A stretch of DNA of 30,891 bases. It comes from a virus. The position numbers and the translations under genes are program-made. Position 1 is the first letter of the stretch; each line of letters opens with the position of its first letter. The stretch covers positions 1-30,891 of the IMG/VR virus record IMGVR_UViG_3300037041_000357. One strand, 5' to 3'. The notes beneath the pieces are model-generated. The model was not told where the DNA came from. It saw only the letters and a list, made by a program, of their open reading frames with translations, and searched no databases. This document shows positions 23,885 to 30,783 of the stretch, one piece after another.

Positions 23885-23916
23885 TAAAACTAAATTAAAC
23901 AATTAAAATAAAAACA

Positions 23917-24060
23917 ATGGCAACAGAATTTAAAGGAATAAGAATTGACACCAACACAATCAAATTCTTAAAAAAACAAGCGAACCTTGAAGGAAGGACC
24001 TTCAGCGGAATAGTAAACAAAATCCTAAAAGAATATCAAGATGCAAACAATAAAAATTAA
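23917..24060 (+). CDS. Ribbon-helix-helix regulator, 47 aa
   Basis: The product reads as a minimal RHH (Arc/CopG-like) protein: a beta strand GIRIDTNT, helix A with IKFLKKQANLEG and helix B with TFSGIVNKILKEYQ. Such dimers bind short, often inverted DNA sites and usually repress their own operon. It is the first gene after the early promoter, the usual place for an autoregulator. A sequence similar to the repeats at 29140-29392 lies just upstream (23894-23912; 16 of 19 bases), a possible operator. Start chosen because it is the first ATG after an A-rich leader. Confidence 0.7.
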   Translation: MATEFKGIRIDTNTIKFLKKQANLEGRTFSGIVNKILKEYQDANNKN

Positions 24061-24160
24061 AAGTACAGTCCAGCCAGATCACAGATTCATTTCTTATTCG
24101 GCTTGGATGAAGTACATCAAGAACAGAAACAACAAAGCACTAACCAAAACAATCAAATAA
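24041..24160 (+). CDS. Small basic hypothetical protein, 39 aa
   Basis: This ORF overlaps the end of the RHH gene by 20 bases and ends one base before the next ATG (TAA-A-ATG). The product is basic (QTIKIKSTVQ, SAWMKYIKNRNNK) with no recognised fold. Dense packing and the exact juxtaposition with the next start make it plausible, but at this length chance is possible. Confidence 0.4.
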   Translation: MQTIKIKSTVQPDHRFISYSAWMKYIKNRNNKALTKTIK

Positions 24161-24161
24161 A

Positions 24162-24587
24162 ATGAACTACGATAACTATAAACTAGCAACACCGCCAGAG
24201 TTTGACAATGAAACAGTTTATGAATATTGTGATGATTGTGACAATAACTTTGAATCAGATGAATTGAACAATGTACTGATTGATCTGGTTCCGTTCACAC
24301 TATGTAAAAACTGTAAAAATAAAGCTGAAATAAACAATTCAAACCCAAAAAACCCAAAAACTATGAAAACTGCAAAAGAACGCTTTGAAGCAATGAAATT
24401 TCTAATCGACAACAATATGATTCCCGAAGATTGCGAAGTGCGTCTATGGATCAATAACTGCACAAAAAATGAAATTCTTCACCTTGGTGCTGAACTTGGA
24501 ATTGCTTGCGACAAAAGAAGTGACAATGATTCACGCTTGTTCTTGCTTGTTGAATTTGAAAATCACGAAATCACTCTTTGGGAATAA
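24162..24587 (+). CDS. Zinc-ribbon-like N-terminus plus uncharacterised domain, 141 aa
   Basis: Residues about 22-52 hold two CxxC pairs (CDDC and CKNC) that could form a zinc ribbon. A linker NSNPKNPKT (residues about 58-67) is followed by a second part starting with MKTAKERFEAMKF, ending LVEFENHEITLWE. The linker DNA is an A/C-rich leader (24341-24360) identical to the one before the gene at 24902, so ATG 24363 could be the start of a separate 74-residue protein, or an internal start. The frame is open across both, so one fused CDS is given. Function is unknown. Confidence 0.55.
   Translation: MNYDNYKLATPPEFDNETVYEYCDDCDNNFESDELNNVLIDLVPFTLCKNCKNKAEINNSNPKNPKTMKTAKERFEAMKFLIDNNMIPEDCEVRLWINNCTKNEILHLGAELGIACDKRSDNDSRLFLLVEFENHEITLWE
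24341..24360 (+). repeat. A/C leader repeat, copy 1
   Basis: AAACCCAAAAAACCCAAAAA occurs here, two bases before an in-frame ATG (24363), and again at 24878-24897, four bases before the ATG at 24902. An exact 20-base match so close to two start codons suggests a translation-enhancing leader or a regulator site. Confidence 0.7.
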
Positions 24588-24874
24588 TGACAAAGAAATC
24601 CAAGCCAGACAAAAATACCTTGGTCCACGATTGCTGGATGAAAGGAATGCGACCAGAAACAGCCGCACAATATCTTCAGTTGTCATATAAGTATGTGAAA
24701 ATTCGATACGCTGATTTTATTTTCTTTGCTGAAAAACTAAAGGGCAACAACAAAGAAGAACGAATCATTCAGATTCGGGCCATTGAAAGGGAGCTGTTTG
24801 ACTTGATCAAAAAGAACCCAAAGGACAAAAGAATTGATGATTTAGCTTACACTTATAAAACTTTTTTAATATAA
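24587..24874 (+). CDS. Hypothetical protein with possible HTH, 95 aa
   Basis: Start at 24587 overlaps the preceding stop (TAATG); the in-frame ATG at 24578 is inside the previous gene. The product is basic and helical. LVHDCWMKGMRPETAAQYLQL is suggestive of a helix-turn-helix as in small DNA-binding proteins, and the C-terminal part is Lys/Glu-rich. No definite family. It lies in the early operon ahead of the recombination genes and could be a regulator. Confidence 0.5.
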   Translation: MTKKSKPDKNTLVHDCWMKGMRPETAAQYLQLSYKYVKIRYADFIFFAEKLKGNNKEERIIQIRAIERELFDLIKKNPKDKRIDDLAYTYKTFLI

Positions 24875-24877
24875 TTT

Positions 24878-24897
24878 AAACCCAAAAAACCCAAAAA
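24878..24897 (+). repeat. A/C leader repeat, copy 2
   Basis: Exact second copy of the 20-base leader at 24341-24360, here in the 27-base gap before the gene at 24902. Confidence 0.7.
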
Positions 24898-24901
24898 ACA
24901 A

Positions 24902-25381
24902 ATGGAAAAACAACTAACACACTGGAAGAAGCTTCAGAATCCTTTATACTTAGGATCGTATGACTTCCAACCAAACGAAGAAAGAACAGTGACAGTCAAA
25001 GATGTCAAGCGTGAAATGGTCAAAGGTCAAGAAGGGACTGAAGAACATACCATTGTTCACTTTGTTGAAAATTACAAGCCAATGATCATGAACGCAACAA
25101 ACAGCAAGATGCTGACCAAGCTGTCTGAATCACCCTATGTTGAAAAATGGATCGGAATATCCTTCAAATTAGTAGTGGTAAAAATCAAAGCATTCGGCGA
25201 ATTTATGGATGCATTAAGAATTAAGTCCGAAAAAGTTGTTAAATTGCTCCCCGAACTGGTCCTTGATAGTGCTAACTTTGTCAAGGTAAAAGAAGCCATC
25301 AAGTCCGGGAAGTTCACAATGGAACAGGTGGAATCAAAATACAAACTATCAAAAGAAGTAAAGGAGGCCATCAATGAATAA
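24902..25381 (+). CDS. Recombination-associated hypothetical protein, 159 aa
   Basis: The product starts HWKKLQNPLYLGSYDFQPNE, has beta-rich ERTVTVKDVKREM, SPYVEKWIGISFKLVVVKIK, and a helical C-terminus (VKEAIKSGKFTMEQVESKY). I recall this family as a conserved neighbour of YqaJ-like exonucleases in Bacteroidota phages and prophages. It may bind single-stranded DNA or pair with the exonuclease, but no RecT signature is certain. It overlaps the exonuclease gene by eight bases, which fits cotranslation of a two-component recombination system. Confidence 0.55.
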   Translation: MEKQLTHWKKLQNPLYLGSYDFQPNEERTVTVKDVKREMVKGQEGTEEHTIVHFVENYKPMIMNATNSKMLTKLSESPYVEKWIGISFKLVVVKIKAFGEFMDALRIKSEKVVKLLPELVLDSANFVKVKEAIKSGKFTMEQVESKYKLSKEVKEAINE

Positions 25382-25997
25382 GAAATTCAAAATCAGATGT
25401 TCACAGATTGGACAAATAATGTCCAACGCAAAAACAAAAGGTGATCTGTCAGCCGGGTGCAAAACATACCTTGAAAATTGGTATGCCAATGACAAAGAAG
25501 AAATACATTCAAAATACTTCGACAAGGGCAAAATGGTTGAAAACGAATGCATTGACTTGATGGCTTCAGTTCTTGACAAAGGACTGGCCTACAAGAATGA
25601 TGAATACCTTGAAGATGAATATTTCACTGGAACGTGTGACGTTCAACTGGATGACTGCATTGTTGATGTCAAATCAGTCTGGGGCCGAAAAGGACTTCAT
25701 GCAGCTTGCAACGGACTGGACAAAGATTATGAACTTCAGCTGCGGGGATATATGCATCTATATGGCAAACCAAATTCAATACTATTCTATGGCCTTTTAG
25801 ACACACCAGAGGAATGCAACTACGGGAATGAAGTAATCTATTCAGATATGCCAACGGATGAACGCTGGGTGGCTTATAGTGTTGAATCTGATGCCGAAGT
25901 GATTCAGGCAATTATTGACAAGGTTGTCAAATGTCGGGAATACCTTCAAGAATATGATTTGAAAATAAAAAGTAAATTAGGCAAAATAAACAATTAA
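25374..25997 (+). CDS. YqaJ-like exonuclease (PD-(D/E)XK)
   Basis: The 207-residue product starts FKIRCSQIGQIMS, the typical S-x-IG opening of YqaJ/lambda-exo type nucleases. GKMVENECIDL (E57), FTGTCDVQLDD (D89), CIVDVKSVW (D98, K100) and YELQLRGYMHLYG (Q122) give the full catalytic constellation. It would resect double-stranded DNA ends, allowing annealing-type recombination and possibly concatemer formation during replication. It is placed between a putative annealing-partner protein and the single-stranded DNA-binding protein, a normal recombination cassette. Confidence 0.85.
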   Translation: MNKKFKIRCSQIGQIMSNAKTKGDLSAGCKTYLENWYANDKEEIHSKYFDKGKMVENECIDLMASVLDKGLAYKNDEYLEDEYFTGTCDVQLDDCIVDVKSVWGRKGLHAACNGLDKDYELQLRGYMHLYGKPNSILFYGLLDTPEECNYGNEVIYSDMPTDERWVAYSVESDAEVIQAIIDKVVKCREYLQEYDLKIKSKLGKINN

Positions 25998-26010
25998 AAA
26001 CAAAAACAAG

Positions 26011-26340
26011 ATGAACATTAAAGGCAAAATCAGACTGATCGGCGAAACAGAACAAGTGTCCGACAAATTCAAAAAACGTGAACTGGTAGTGACTACCTTC
26101 GACAATCCAACTTATCCGCAACAAATTTCAATGCAATGCACAAATGACAAAGTTGTGATGCTTGACAATCTTACTGTCGGTCAAGAAGTGTCTATTGAAG
26201 CGAATTTGCGAGGGCGTGAGTGGACCAGTCCAACTGGACAAGTCAAGTATTTCAACACAATCGAATGTTGGAAGCTTGATGTGATCGGCGAAGCTATCAA
26301 ACCAGCTGCAACAGTTCCAGATGATGATTTGCCATTCTAA
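26011..26340 (+). CDS. ssb: Single-stranded DNA-binding protein (DUF3127-like)
   Basis: The 109-residue product is an OB-fold type protein with KGKIRLIGETEQVS, a conserved KRELVVTTFD strand and GQVKYFNTIECWKL. It ends in DDDLPF, the acidic tip that in SSB proteins binds partner replication enzymes. DUF3127 is known as a Bacteroidota SSB-like family. It follows the exonuclease after a short A-rich gap and precedes the primase/helicase genes. A Bacteroidota promoter (26328-26359) overlaps its 3' end. Confidence 0.85.
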   Translation: MNIKGKIRLIGETEQVSDKFKKRELVVTTFDNPTYPQQISMQCTNDKVVMLDNLTVGQEVSIEANLRGREWTSPTGQVKYFNTIECWKLDVIGEAIKPAATVPDDDLPF

Positions 26341-26359
26341 AATTTATTTACTAAATTTG
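26328..26359 (+). promoter_or_regulatory. Bacteroidota promoter TTTG-N20-TAAATTTG
   Basis: TTTG at 26328-26331 is followed after 20 bases by TAAATTTG at 26352-26359, a full match to the -33/-7 consensus of Bacteroidota sigma factors. It starts inside the end of the SSB gene and would initiate about 26365, in the long noncoding gap. Confidence 0.75.
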
Positions 26360-26363
26360 TAGT

Positions 26364-26475
26364 ATAAATTTTCTTCTTAGTGTTATTGATCAGAATAACA
26401 ACGCCATAGTACAGTAATGTACCTTACGTTAAAGTCCCCTTATATGCTGATCCATATCTGGGGCTTTTCGTTTTT
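26364..26475 (+). ncRNA. Candidate structured small RNA or leader RNA
   Basis: After the promoter at 26328-26359 there is no convincing gene for about 125 bases. The interval contains a perfect 7-bp hairpin (26381-26400, TGTTATT/AATAACA), a GTAC/GTAC mini hairpin (26409-26422), and a final terminator-like hairpin (26431-26467) followed by T-rich sequence. This is the size and shape of a free-standing small RNA, but it could also be a 5' leader of the J-domain gene starting at 26489. No known family was recognised. Confidence 0.5.
26431..26475 (+). terminator. Terminator-like hairpin before J-domain gene
   Basis: AAAG-T-CCCC (26431-26439) pairs with GGGGCTTT (26460-26467), with an inner ATATG/CATAT stem and six-base loop, followed by TTTTCGTTTTT. 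The C and G in the tail make it imperfect. It could end the candidate small RNA or attenuate the downstream operon. Confidence 0.6.
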
Positions 26476-26488
26476 AATCCAACTACTT

Positions 26489-26767
26489 ATGAAAATGCCC
26501 TTTGGAAAATATAAAAATCAAAACATCACAGATATTGACACGTCATATTTGAACTGGCTTTTGAACAACACAACAAAGTTGGACTATTATCTAAAAAAGT
26601 ACATTCAAAACCACCTTGAAAGTCTTGAAAATTCTTTTGTTGATGTCAATGCCGAAGCAATCAAAAAGATTTATTATCAACTTTCAAAAAAATACCACCC
26701 CGACATGGGCGGATCAAATGAAGCAATGAAGGCAATAAACGAATTTTATAACCTACTAAAAAAATGA
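26489..26767 (+). CDS. DUF3820-like domain fused to DnaJ J-domain, 92 aa
   Basis: ATG 26489 is preferred: an in-frame ATG at 26417 would lie inside the hairpin region and add non-conserved residues. Residues 1-45 read MPFGKYKNQNITDID, SYLNWLLNN, a match to the small DUF3820 pattern. Residues about 53-92 are a J-domain fragment: IKKIYYQLSKKYHPDMGGS with the HPD tripeptide, and AMKAINEFYNLLKK. J-domains stimulate host DnaK. Located just upstream of primase and helicase genes, it might bring DnaK to remodel the replication complex. Its stop overlaps the primase ATG (ATGA). Confidence 0.7.
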   Translation: MKMPFGKYKNQNITDIDTSYLNWLLNNTTKLDYYLKKYIQNHLESLENSFVDVNAEAIKKIYYQLSKKYHPDMGGSNEAMKAINEFYNLLKK

Positions 26768-27627
26768 TATTTCAATACTATCCATCCGACATCAAGCAAT
26801 CAATTCCAATTGGGAACATTGCACTGGACACATTCCTTAAGGTCATCAAAAACCCAAAGCCAGAAACAAAACAGATCTTTGAACAGATTCTGATCGCACA
26901 CGAAAACAATGATCTGAAGCTTAAAGGTGAATTAAAAACAAAATTATACTATTTCACCCCTTGCGTGTCAGTCAAAGGTGCCAGAAGATATGACAACATT
27001 CAATCTTTCACCGGACTTCTTGTTTTAGACTTTGACAAGCTTGGAATCGACTATGCCATTGAGTTCAAACAATACTTATTTGATACCTATTCCTTTGTCA
27101 TTGCTTCGTGGTTGTCAGCTTCAAAACATGGTGTCCGGGCATTGGTGTCAATACCAAAATGCACAACCGTTGGCGAGTTTAAAGAATACTACAACGGAAT
27201 TGAAAACCTTCTGCAAGATTACAAAGGATTTGACAAAGCCGTAAAAAATTGTATATTGCCATTATTTTTGTCTTATGATGAAAATATTCTGTGCCGTCAA
27301 AAATACAGCACATTTTCAAAACGTATCGTGCCAGTCATTCAGCCAGTGATCAAGCAATACATTATCACTGACAAAACAAACAACATCAAAGCAATCATTC
27401 ATTCAGCAATCAGCAAGATTTCAGATGCTGGTCACCCAATACTTCGGGCAGCATCTTTTGCCCTTGGTGGTTATGTTGGTGCTGGTTATGTGTCCGAAGA
27501 TGTCGCACTGATCATCATTGAAAACGAAATTGAAAACAATAGCTACCTTAAACAGAAGTCAAGCGTCTACAAACAAACAGCATTCACAATGATTAAAAAA
27601 GGACAATTAACACCGCTATACTTATGA
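26764..27627 (+). CDS. Primase-like protein (BT4734/VirE N-terminal domain)
   Basis: The 287-residue product has KLYYFTPCVSVKGARRYDN at about 60-78, LLVLDFDKL at 85-93 (acidic pair D89/D91) and SWLSASKHGVRALVSIP at 115-131, the conserved BT4734/VirE-N blocks that contain the polymerase/primase-type catalytic core. A C-terminal helical part with a hydrophobic LRAASFALGGYVGAGY segment is PriCT-like. It overlaps the helicase gene by four bases. Together they would prime and unwind phage DNA. Confidence 0.75.
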   Translation: MIFQYYPSDIKQSIPIGNIALDTFLKVIKNPKPETKQIFEQILIAHENNDLKLKGELKTKLYYFTPCVSVKGARRYDNIQSFTGLLVLDFDKLGIDYAIEFKQYLFDTYSFVIASWLSASKHGVRALVSIPKCTTVGEFKEYYNGIENLLQDYKGFDKAVKNCILPLFLSYDENILCRQKYSTFSKRIVPVIQPVIKQYIITDKTNNIKAIIHSAISKISDAGHPILRAASFALGGYVGAGYVSEDVALIIIENEIENNSYLKQKSSVYKQTAFTMIKKGQLTPLYL

Positions 27628-29144
27628 GCAAGTTCAAAGATTTATCCAAATCAAAGATTTTCAACCCAATCGACTGGTTCAACTTTTATGGTGAGTTTTC
27701 CATAATTTTCACCGGGAACAGAAACGCAAACATCATCAATGAAAATGAAGTTTCTTTCTATTCAGATGAAAACATTCGCAAACCGACTTTTGTACTGAAC
27801 GCAAAGAATCTGGTCAATGTCAAAAAGGAAAACGAATTTGATCTGGCCACCGGGATTGAGATTTCAAAGTTTATGCTTCTGACCATTTGCAAATTTAAGG
27901 GCAACTACAACACCGCAATGTCATTTGTTTACTACAACTTAATGAAGTCAGAAATTCCTTACATTCGAGTTGGAACAGATTATTTCAAAGTAATCGAGAA
28001 ACCGAACAGATATTCAGGAAAGAACACGATCATCAAAGTTTGGGATAAAGCAACCATTGTTGAAGATCACACCAAAGAGCTGCTGAAGTACATTTTTCGT
28101 TATGACGAATTCACCATTGAACCAAACAACAAAATCTATACACCCGTGATTGATGGATGTTACAATCTTTATTCAAAATTCTCACATTCTGAACACTTGG
28201 ACAACGTCACACTGGATGACATTCCCTTTTCAAACGGAATCATGCAGCACTTCTTTGGTGAACAAGTTGAAGCTGGATATAGATATATGAAAATCCTATA
28301 CGAATATCCAAAGCAAATGCTGCCGATTCTGGTCCTTGTTTCTGAAGAACGTGGAACAGGAAAAACTACATTCTTGAACTGGATTGAAATGATCTTTGGC
28401 GAAAATTCAATTCTTATTAGTCCAGATGCACTGACCAGAGATTTCAATGCTTTGTATTCAAACAAGAACATCATCTGCATTGATGAAACACTGATCGAGA
28501 AATCACACGCTGTTGAAAAACTGAAGTCACTGGCAACAGCCAAATCAATCAGCGTGGCCCAAAAATTCGTTTCTGAATACTCAATTCCCTTTTATGGCAA
28601 ACTTATTCTTTGCACAAACAAAGAAACCGACTTCATGCGTATTGATGAAGATGAAGTGCGTTTTTGGATTCGCAAGCTGAATCACATCGACAACCTGAAC
28701 ACAATGATTGAAAAGGACATCTTCAAAGAGATCCCGAAATTGCTGAAATACCTTTCAAGTCTGCCAGAAATTGATTTCAGCAAATCACGGATGGTTTTCA
28801 CCAAAGAAGAAATTGTGACTGAAAATTTGCGAAATGTACAAGAAGAAAGCAAATCTAGCTTATTTAAGGAACTTTGTGAACGCTTTGAAGATTACTTTAA
28901 CGAAAAGGAAGTAAATTCATTAGAAGCGACACCTACCGACATAAAAGATAAATGGTTTAGGAATGATTCAAAGATTTCCGCTTCTTACATAAAAAAGGTG
29001 CTAAAAAATGAATTTAAGCTGATTCCGAGTGACAATAAATACTACTATTCCATTTTGAGTGAAACAAGCAATAAAAAGATGGGAAGGTCCTATTTCATTG
29101 AGAGAAGCGAATATTTTGACTACAATCCCAAAGAACCGTTTTAA
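27624..29144 (+). CDS. SF3-like replicative helicase (DUF5906/D5-type)
   Basis: The 506-residue product carries Walker A RGTGKTT around residues 243-249, Walker B IICIDE at 283-288, sensor LILCTN at 327-332 and an arginine-finger-like FWIRKL near 347-352. These match SF3/DUF5906-type phage helicases of Bacteroidota, commonly coupled to BT4734-type primases. The N-terminal 200 residues are less conserved and may interact with the primase. Downstream lies an AT-rich repeat region that is a good candidate for its origin. The stop codon overlaps the first 19-bp repeat. Confidence 0.85.
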   Translation: MSKFKDLSKSKIFNPIDWFNFYGEFSIIFTGNRNANIINENEVSFYSDENIRKPTFVLNAKNLVNVKKENEFDLATGIEISKFMLLTICKFKGNYNTAMSFVYYNLMKSEIPYIRVGTDYFKVIEKPNRYSGKNTIIKVWDKATIVEDHTKELLKYIFRYDEFTIEPNNKIYTPVIDGCYNLYSKFSHSEHLDNVTLDDIPFSNGIMQHFFGEQVEAGYRYMKILYEYPKQMLPILVLVSEERGTGKTTFLNWIEMIFGENSILISPDALTRDFNALYSNKNIICIDETLIEKSHAVEKLKSLATAKSISVAQKFVSEYSIPFYGKLILCTNKETDFMRIDEDEVRFWIRKLNHIDNLNTMIEKDIFKEIPKLLKYLSSLPEIDFSKSRMVFTKEEIVTENLRNVQEESKSSLFKELCERFEDYFNEKEVNSLEATPTDIKDKWFRNDSKISASYIKKVLKNEFKLIPSDNKYYYSILSETSNKKMGRSYFIERSEYFDYNPKEPF

Positions 29145-29392
29145 ACAATTAAACAAAACGCAAAATATTTTGTTTGAGGTTAAAGAGTTGAAAATCAGAA
29201 TTTTAAACGATTTAAACAATTAAACAAAAATTTCTGCAAACCCTTTGTAAATTAAAAAATGCTATGTTGTTACTCTTTTTTTCTCTTTTATTTTGTTTAA
29301 TTGTTTAAATAGTATATAAAGTCAATGGTAGTAAGGGATTCCGTTTAAACAAAATTTAAACAAAATATTTTCATTTTGTTTAATTGTTTAAA
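29140..29392. repeat. Four 19-bp direct/inverted repeats, candidate origin
   Basis: TTTAAACAATTAAACAAAA occurs exactly at 29140-29158 and 29211-29229, and its reverse complement exactly at 29291-29309 and 29374-29392. Two tandem 11-mers TTTAAACAAAA lie at 29344-29354 and 29355-29365, and a CAAAATATTTTG palindrome at 29161-29172. The 275-base gap 29145-29419 has no gene. This layout of AT-rich iterons after the helicase gene resembles a replication origin; an alternative is a multi-operator control region for the downstream nuclease. Confidence 0.75.
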
Positions 29393-29419
29393 AAGTACAA
29401 ATTTTAAAAACCTAAAAAA

Positions 29420-29905
29420 ATGACAAAACTGAAAGATTTGATTGAACTGAAACACAAAATTGAATGTCAAAAATATCCGTCAATGCCACCAGATTACATT
29501 CCGTTAACCAAGTTTACGGACAAAACTGCCAACGGATTAACAAAATGCGTGATTGCGTGGATAAATTTGAACGGTGGACAAGCCGAACGCATCAACACAA
29601 TGGGCCGAATGCTGGACAAAACCAAAGTTGTGTCCGATACATTTGGAAATAAGCGGACCATCGGAAGCGTTGAATGGCAAAAAGGAACAGGGCAAAAGGG
29701 ATCTGCGGACATTTCTGCAACCATTCAAGGCCGAAGTGTCAAGATTGAAGTAAAAATGAAAGACAAACAGTCAATTGACCAGATCAAATATCAAAATGAC
29801 ATTGAGAACGCTGGCGGTCAATATTGGCTTGTTCACAACTTTGATGAATTTATGTTCCACTACGAATGCTTTATTGATTACTTAACTAATAACAAACCCC
29901 AATGA
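29420..29905 (+). CDS. VRR-NUC type nuclease (PD-(D/E)XK)
   Basis: The 161-residue product has a TGQKGSADISA segment (D97), VKIEVKMKD (E110, K112) and IKYQNDIENAGGQYWL, the signature of VRR-NUC nucleases that cut branched DNA. It could resolve replication or recombination intermediates before packaging. The start is the first ATG after the repeat-rich gap, preceded by an A-rich leader. It overlaps the helix-turn-helix gene by four bases. A Holliday-junction resolvase from a related fold is the alternative. Confidence 0.75.
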   Translation: MTKLKDLIELKHKIECQKYPSMPPDYIPLTKFTDKTANGLTKCVIAWINLNGGQAERINTMGRMLDKTKVVSDTFGNKRTIGSVEWQKGTGQKGSADISATIQGRSVKIEVKMKDKQSIDQIKYQNDIENAGGQYWLVHNFDEFMFHYECFIDYLTNNKPQ

Positions 29906-30126
29906 AACAATCCAAAAAGTCAATCCAAACAGAAAAATATGTTGACCTTTACATTGAAATGAATGACGGCAGACCGCCAACATACAAGGAAATTGAAGAA
30001 CGGTTCAATGTCAAACGGACTTCGGCATACAACAGATGCAAGGATTTCAGGCACAAAATGTCACAACATTCACAGACCGAAACAGTCATTGATCAGTACA
30101 TTCGTAAATTTAAACAAGTCGCATAA
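29902..30126 (+). CDS. Small helix-turn-helix DNA-binding protein, 74 aa
   Basis: The product begins KQSKKSIQTEKYVDLYIEMN, with PPTYKEIEERFNVKRTSAYN forming a winged or LexA-like helix-turn-helix, and a charged C-terminal helix. It probably regulates transcription or helps in packaging. Its start overlaps the VRR-NUC stop (ATGA). A partial copy is at 1-150. In the right-hand copy it is followed by 18 bases and then the glycosyltransferase gene; in the left-hand copy an extra small gene separates them. Confidence 0.7.
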   Translation: MKQSKKSIQTEKYVDLYIEMNDGRPPTYKEIEERFNVKRTSAYNRCKDFRHKMSQHSQTETVIDQYIRKFKQVA

Positions 30127-30144
30127 ACTAAACAAACAACACTA

Positions 30145-30783
30145 ATGAAAATAAAAATCATTATCTTTTCATACGAAAGACGACAGATGCTGGAACGCTT
30201 GATTTCGGAAGTCAAAGAATATGACTACACAATCTTTGATGACGGTTCAAGCTTCAAGCTGTCCAAAAACTTTCACCAGTTTCAACACGGTGGCAAACCG
30301 AAGTTCTGGCGGATGTGGGACTATGCACTGCGGATGCTTCGTGATGACCATTCAGATCTGTTCATCTTTATGCCGTCAGATGTGTCAAACGTCAACATCC
30401 CAAAGATCATTGAACTACACAATCAGTTCAAAGCCAAGCCGTATGCGTATAATCTTATCAATGATGGCCGAAAAAACTGCTGGAATATGATTAAGCCAGT
30501 GCAAGTTGATGAACACACAATGAAGGTTGGATTCACTGATTGCGGATTCTTTTGCAATAAACAACTGTTGAATCGAATTGGTCACTATGTGAACGAAATC
30601 AATCCCCGAAGATTTGAACACAACGAAGCAATCAGTTCTGGTGTTGGTCAAGATTTGACCTTCAGGATGCTACGGACCAACTGCAATATGTACACGCCGA
30701 CAAAGTCACTTGTTTATCACGGTGATCACGAAAGCTTGATGCATCCAAAAGAACGGATAAAAAATCCATTAATAAGCAAATGA
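30145..30783 (+). CDS. Glycosyltransferase-like protein (GT-A fold), variant 2
   Basis: This 212-residue product is the same length as that at 382-1020 and differs at about 18 residues, with no frame change. FDDGS and FMPSDV are conserved, while changes are spread, with a small cluster in the last 20 residues (HPKERIKNP in place of HPEHRKKIP). Many synonymous changes indicate selection to keep the protein. It is best seen as an allele of the same gene from a second strain, not a paralogue, though a duplication cannot be excluded. Overlaps the next gene by four bases. Confidence 0.75.
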   Translation: MKIKIIIFSYERRQMLERLISEVKEYDYTIFDDGSSFKLSKNFHQFQHGGKPKFWRMWDYALRMLRDDHSDLFIFMPSDVSNVNIPKIIELHNQFKAKPYAYNLINDGRKNCWNMIKPVQVDEHTMKVGFTDCGFFCNKQLLNRIGHYVNEINPRRFEHNEAISSGVGQDLTFRMLRTNCNMYTPTKSLVYHGDHESLMHPKERIKNPLISK

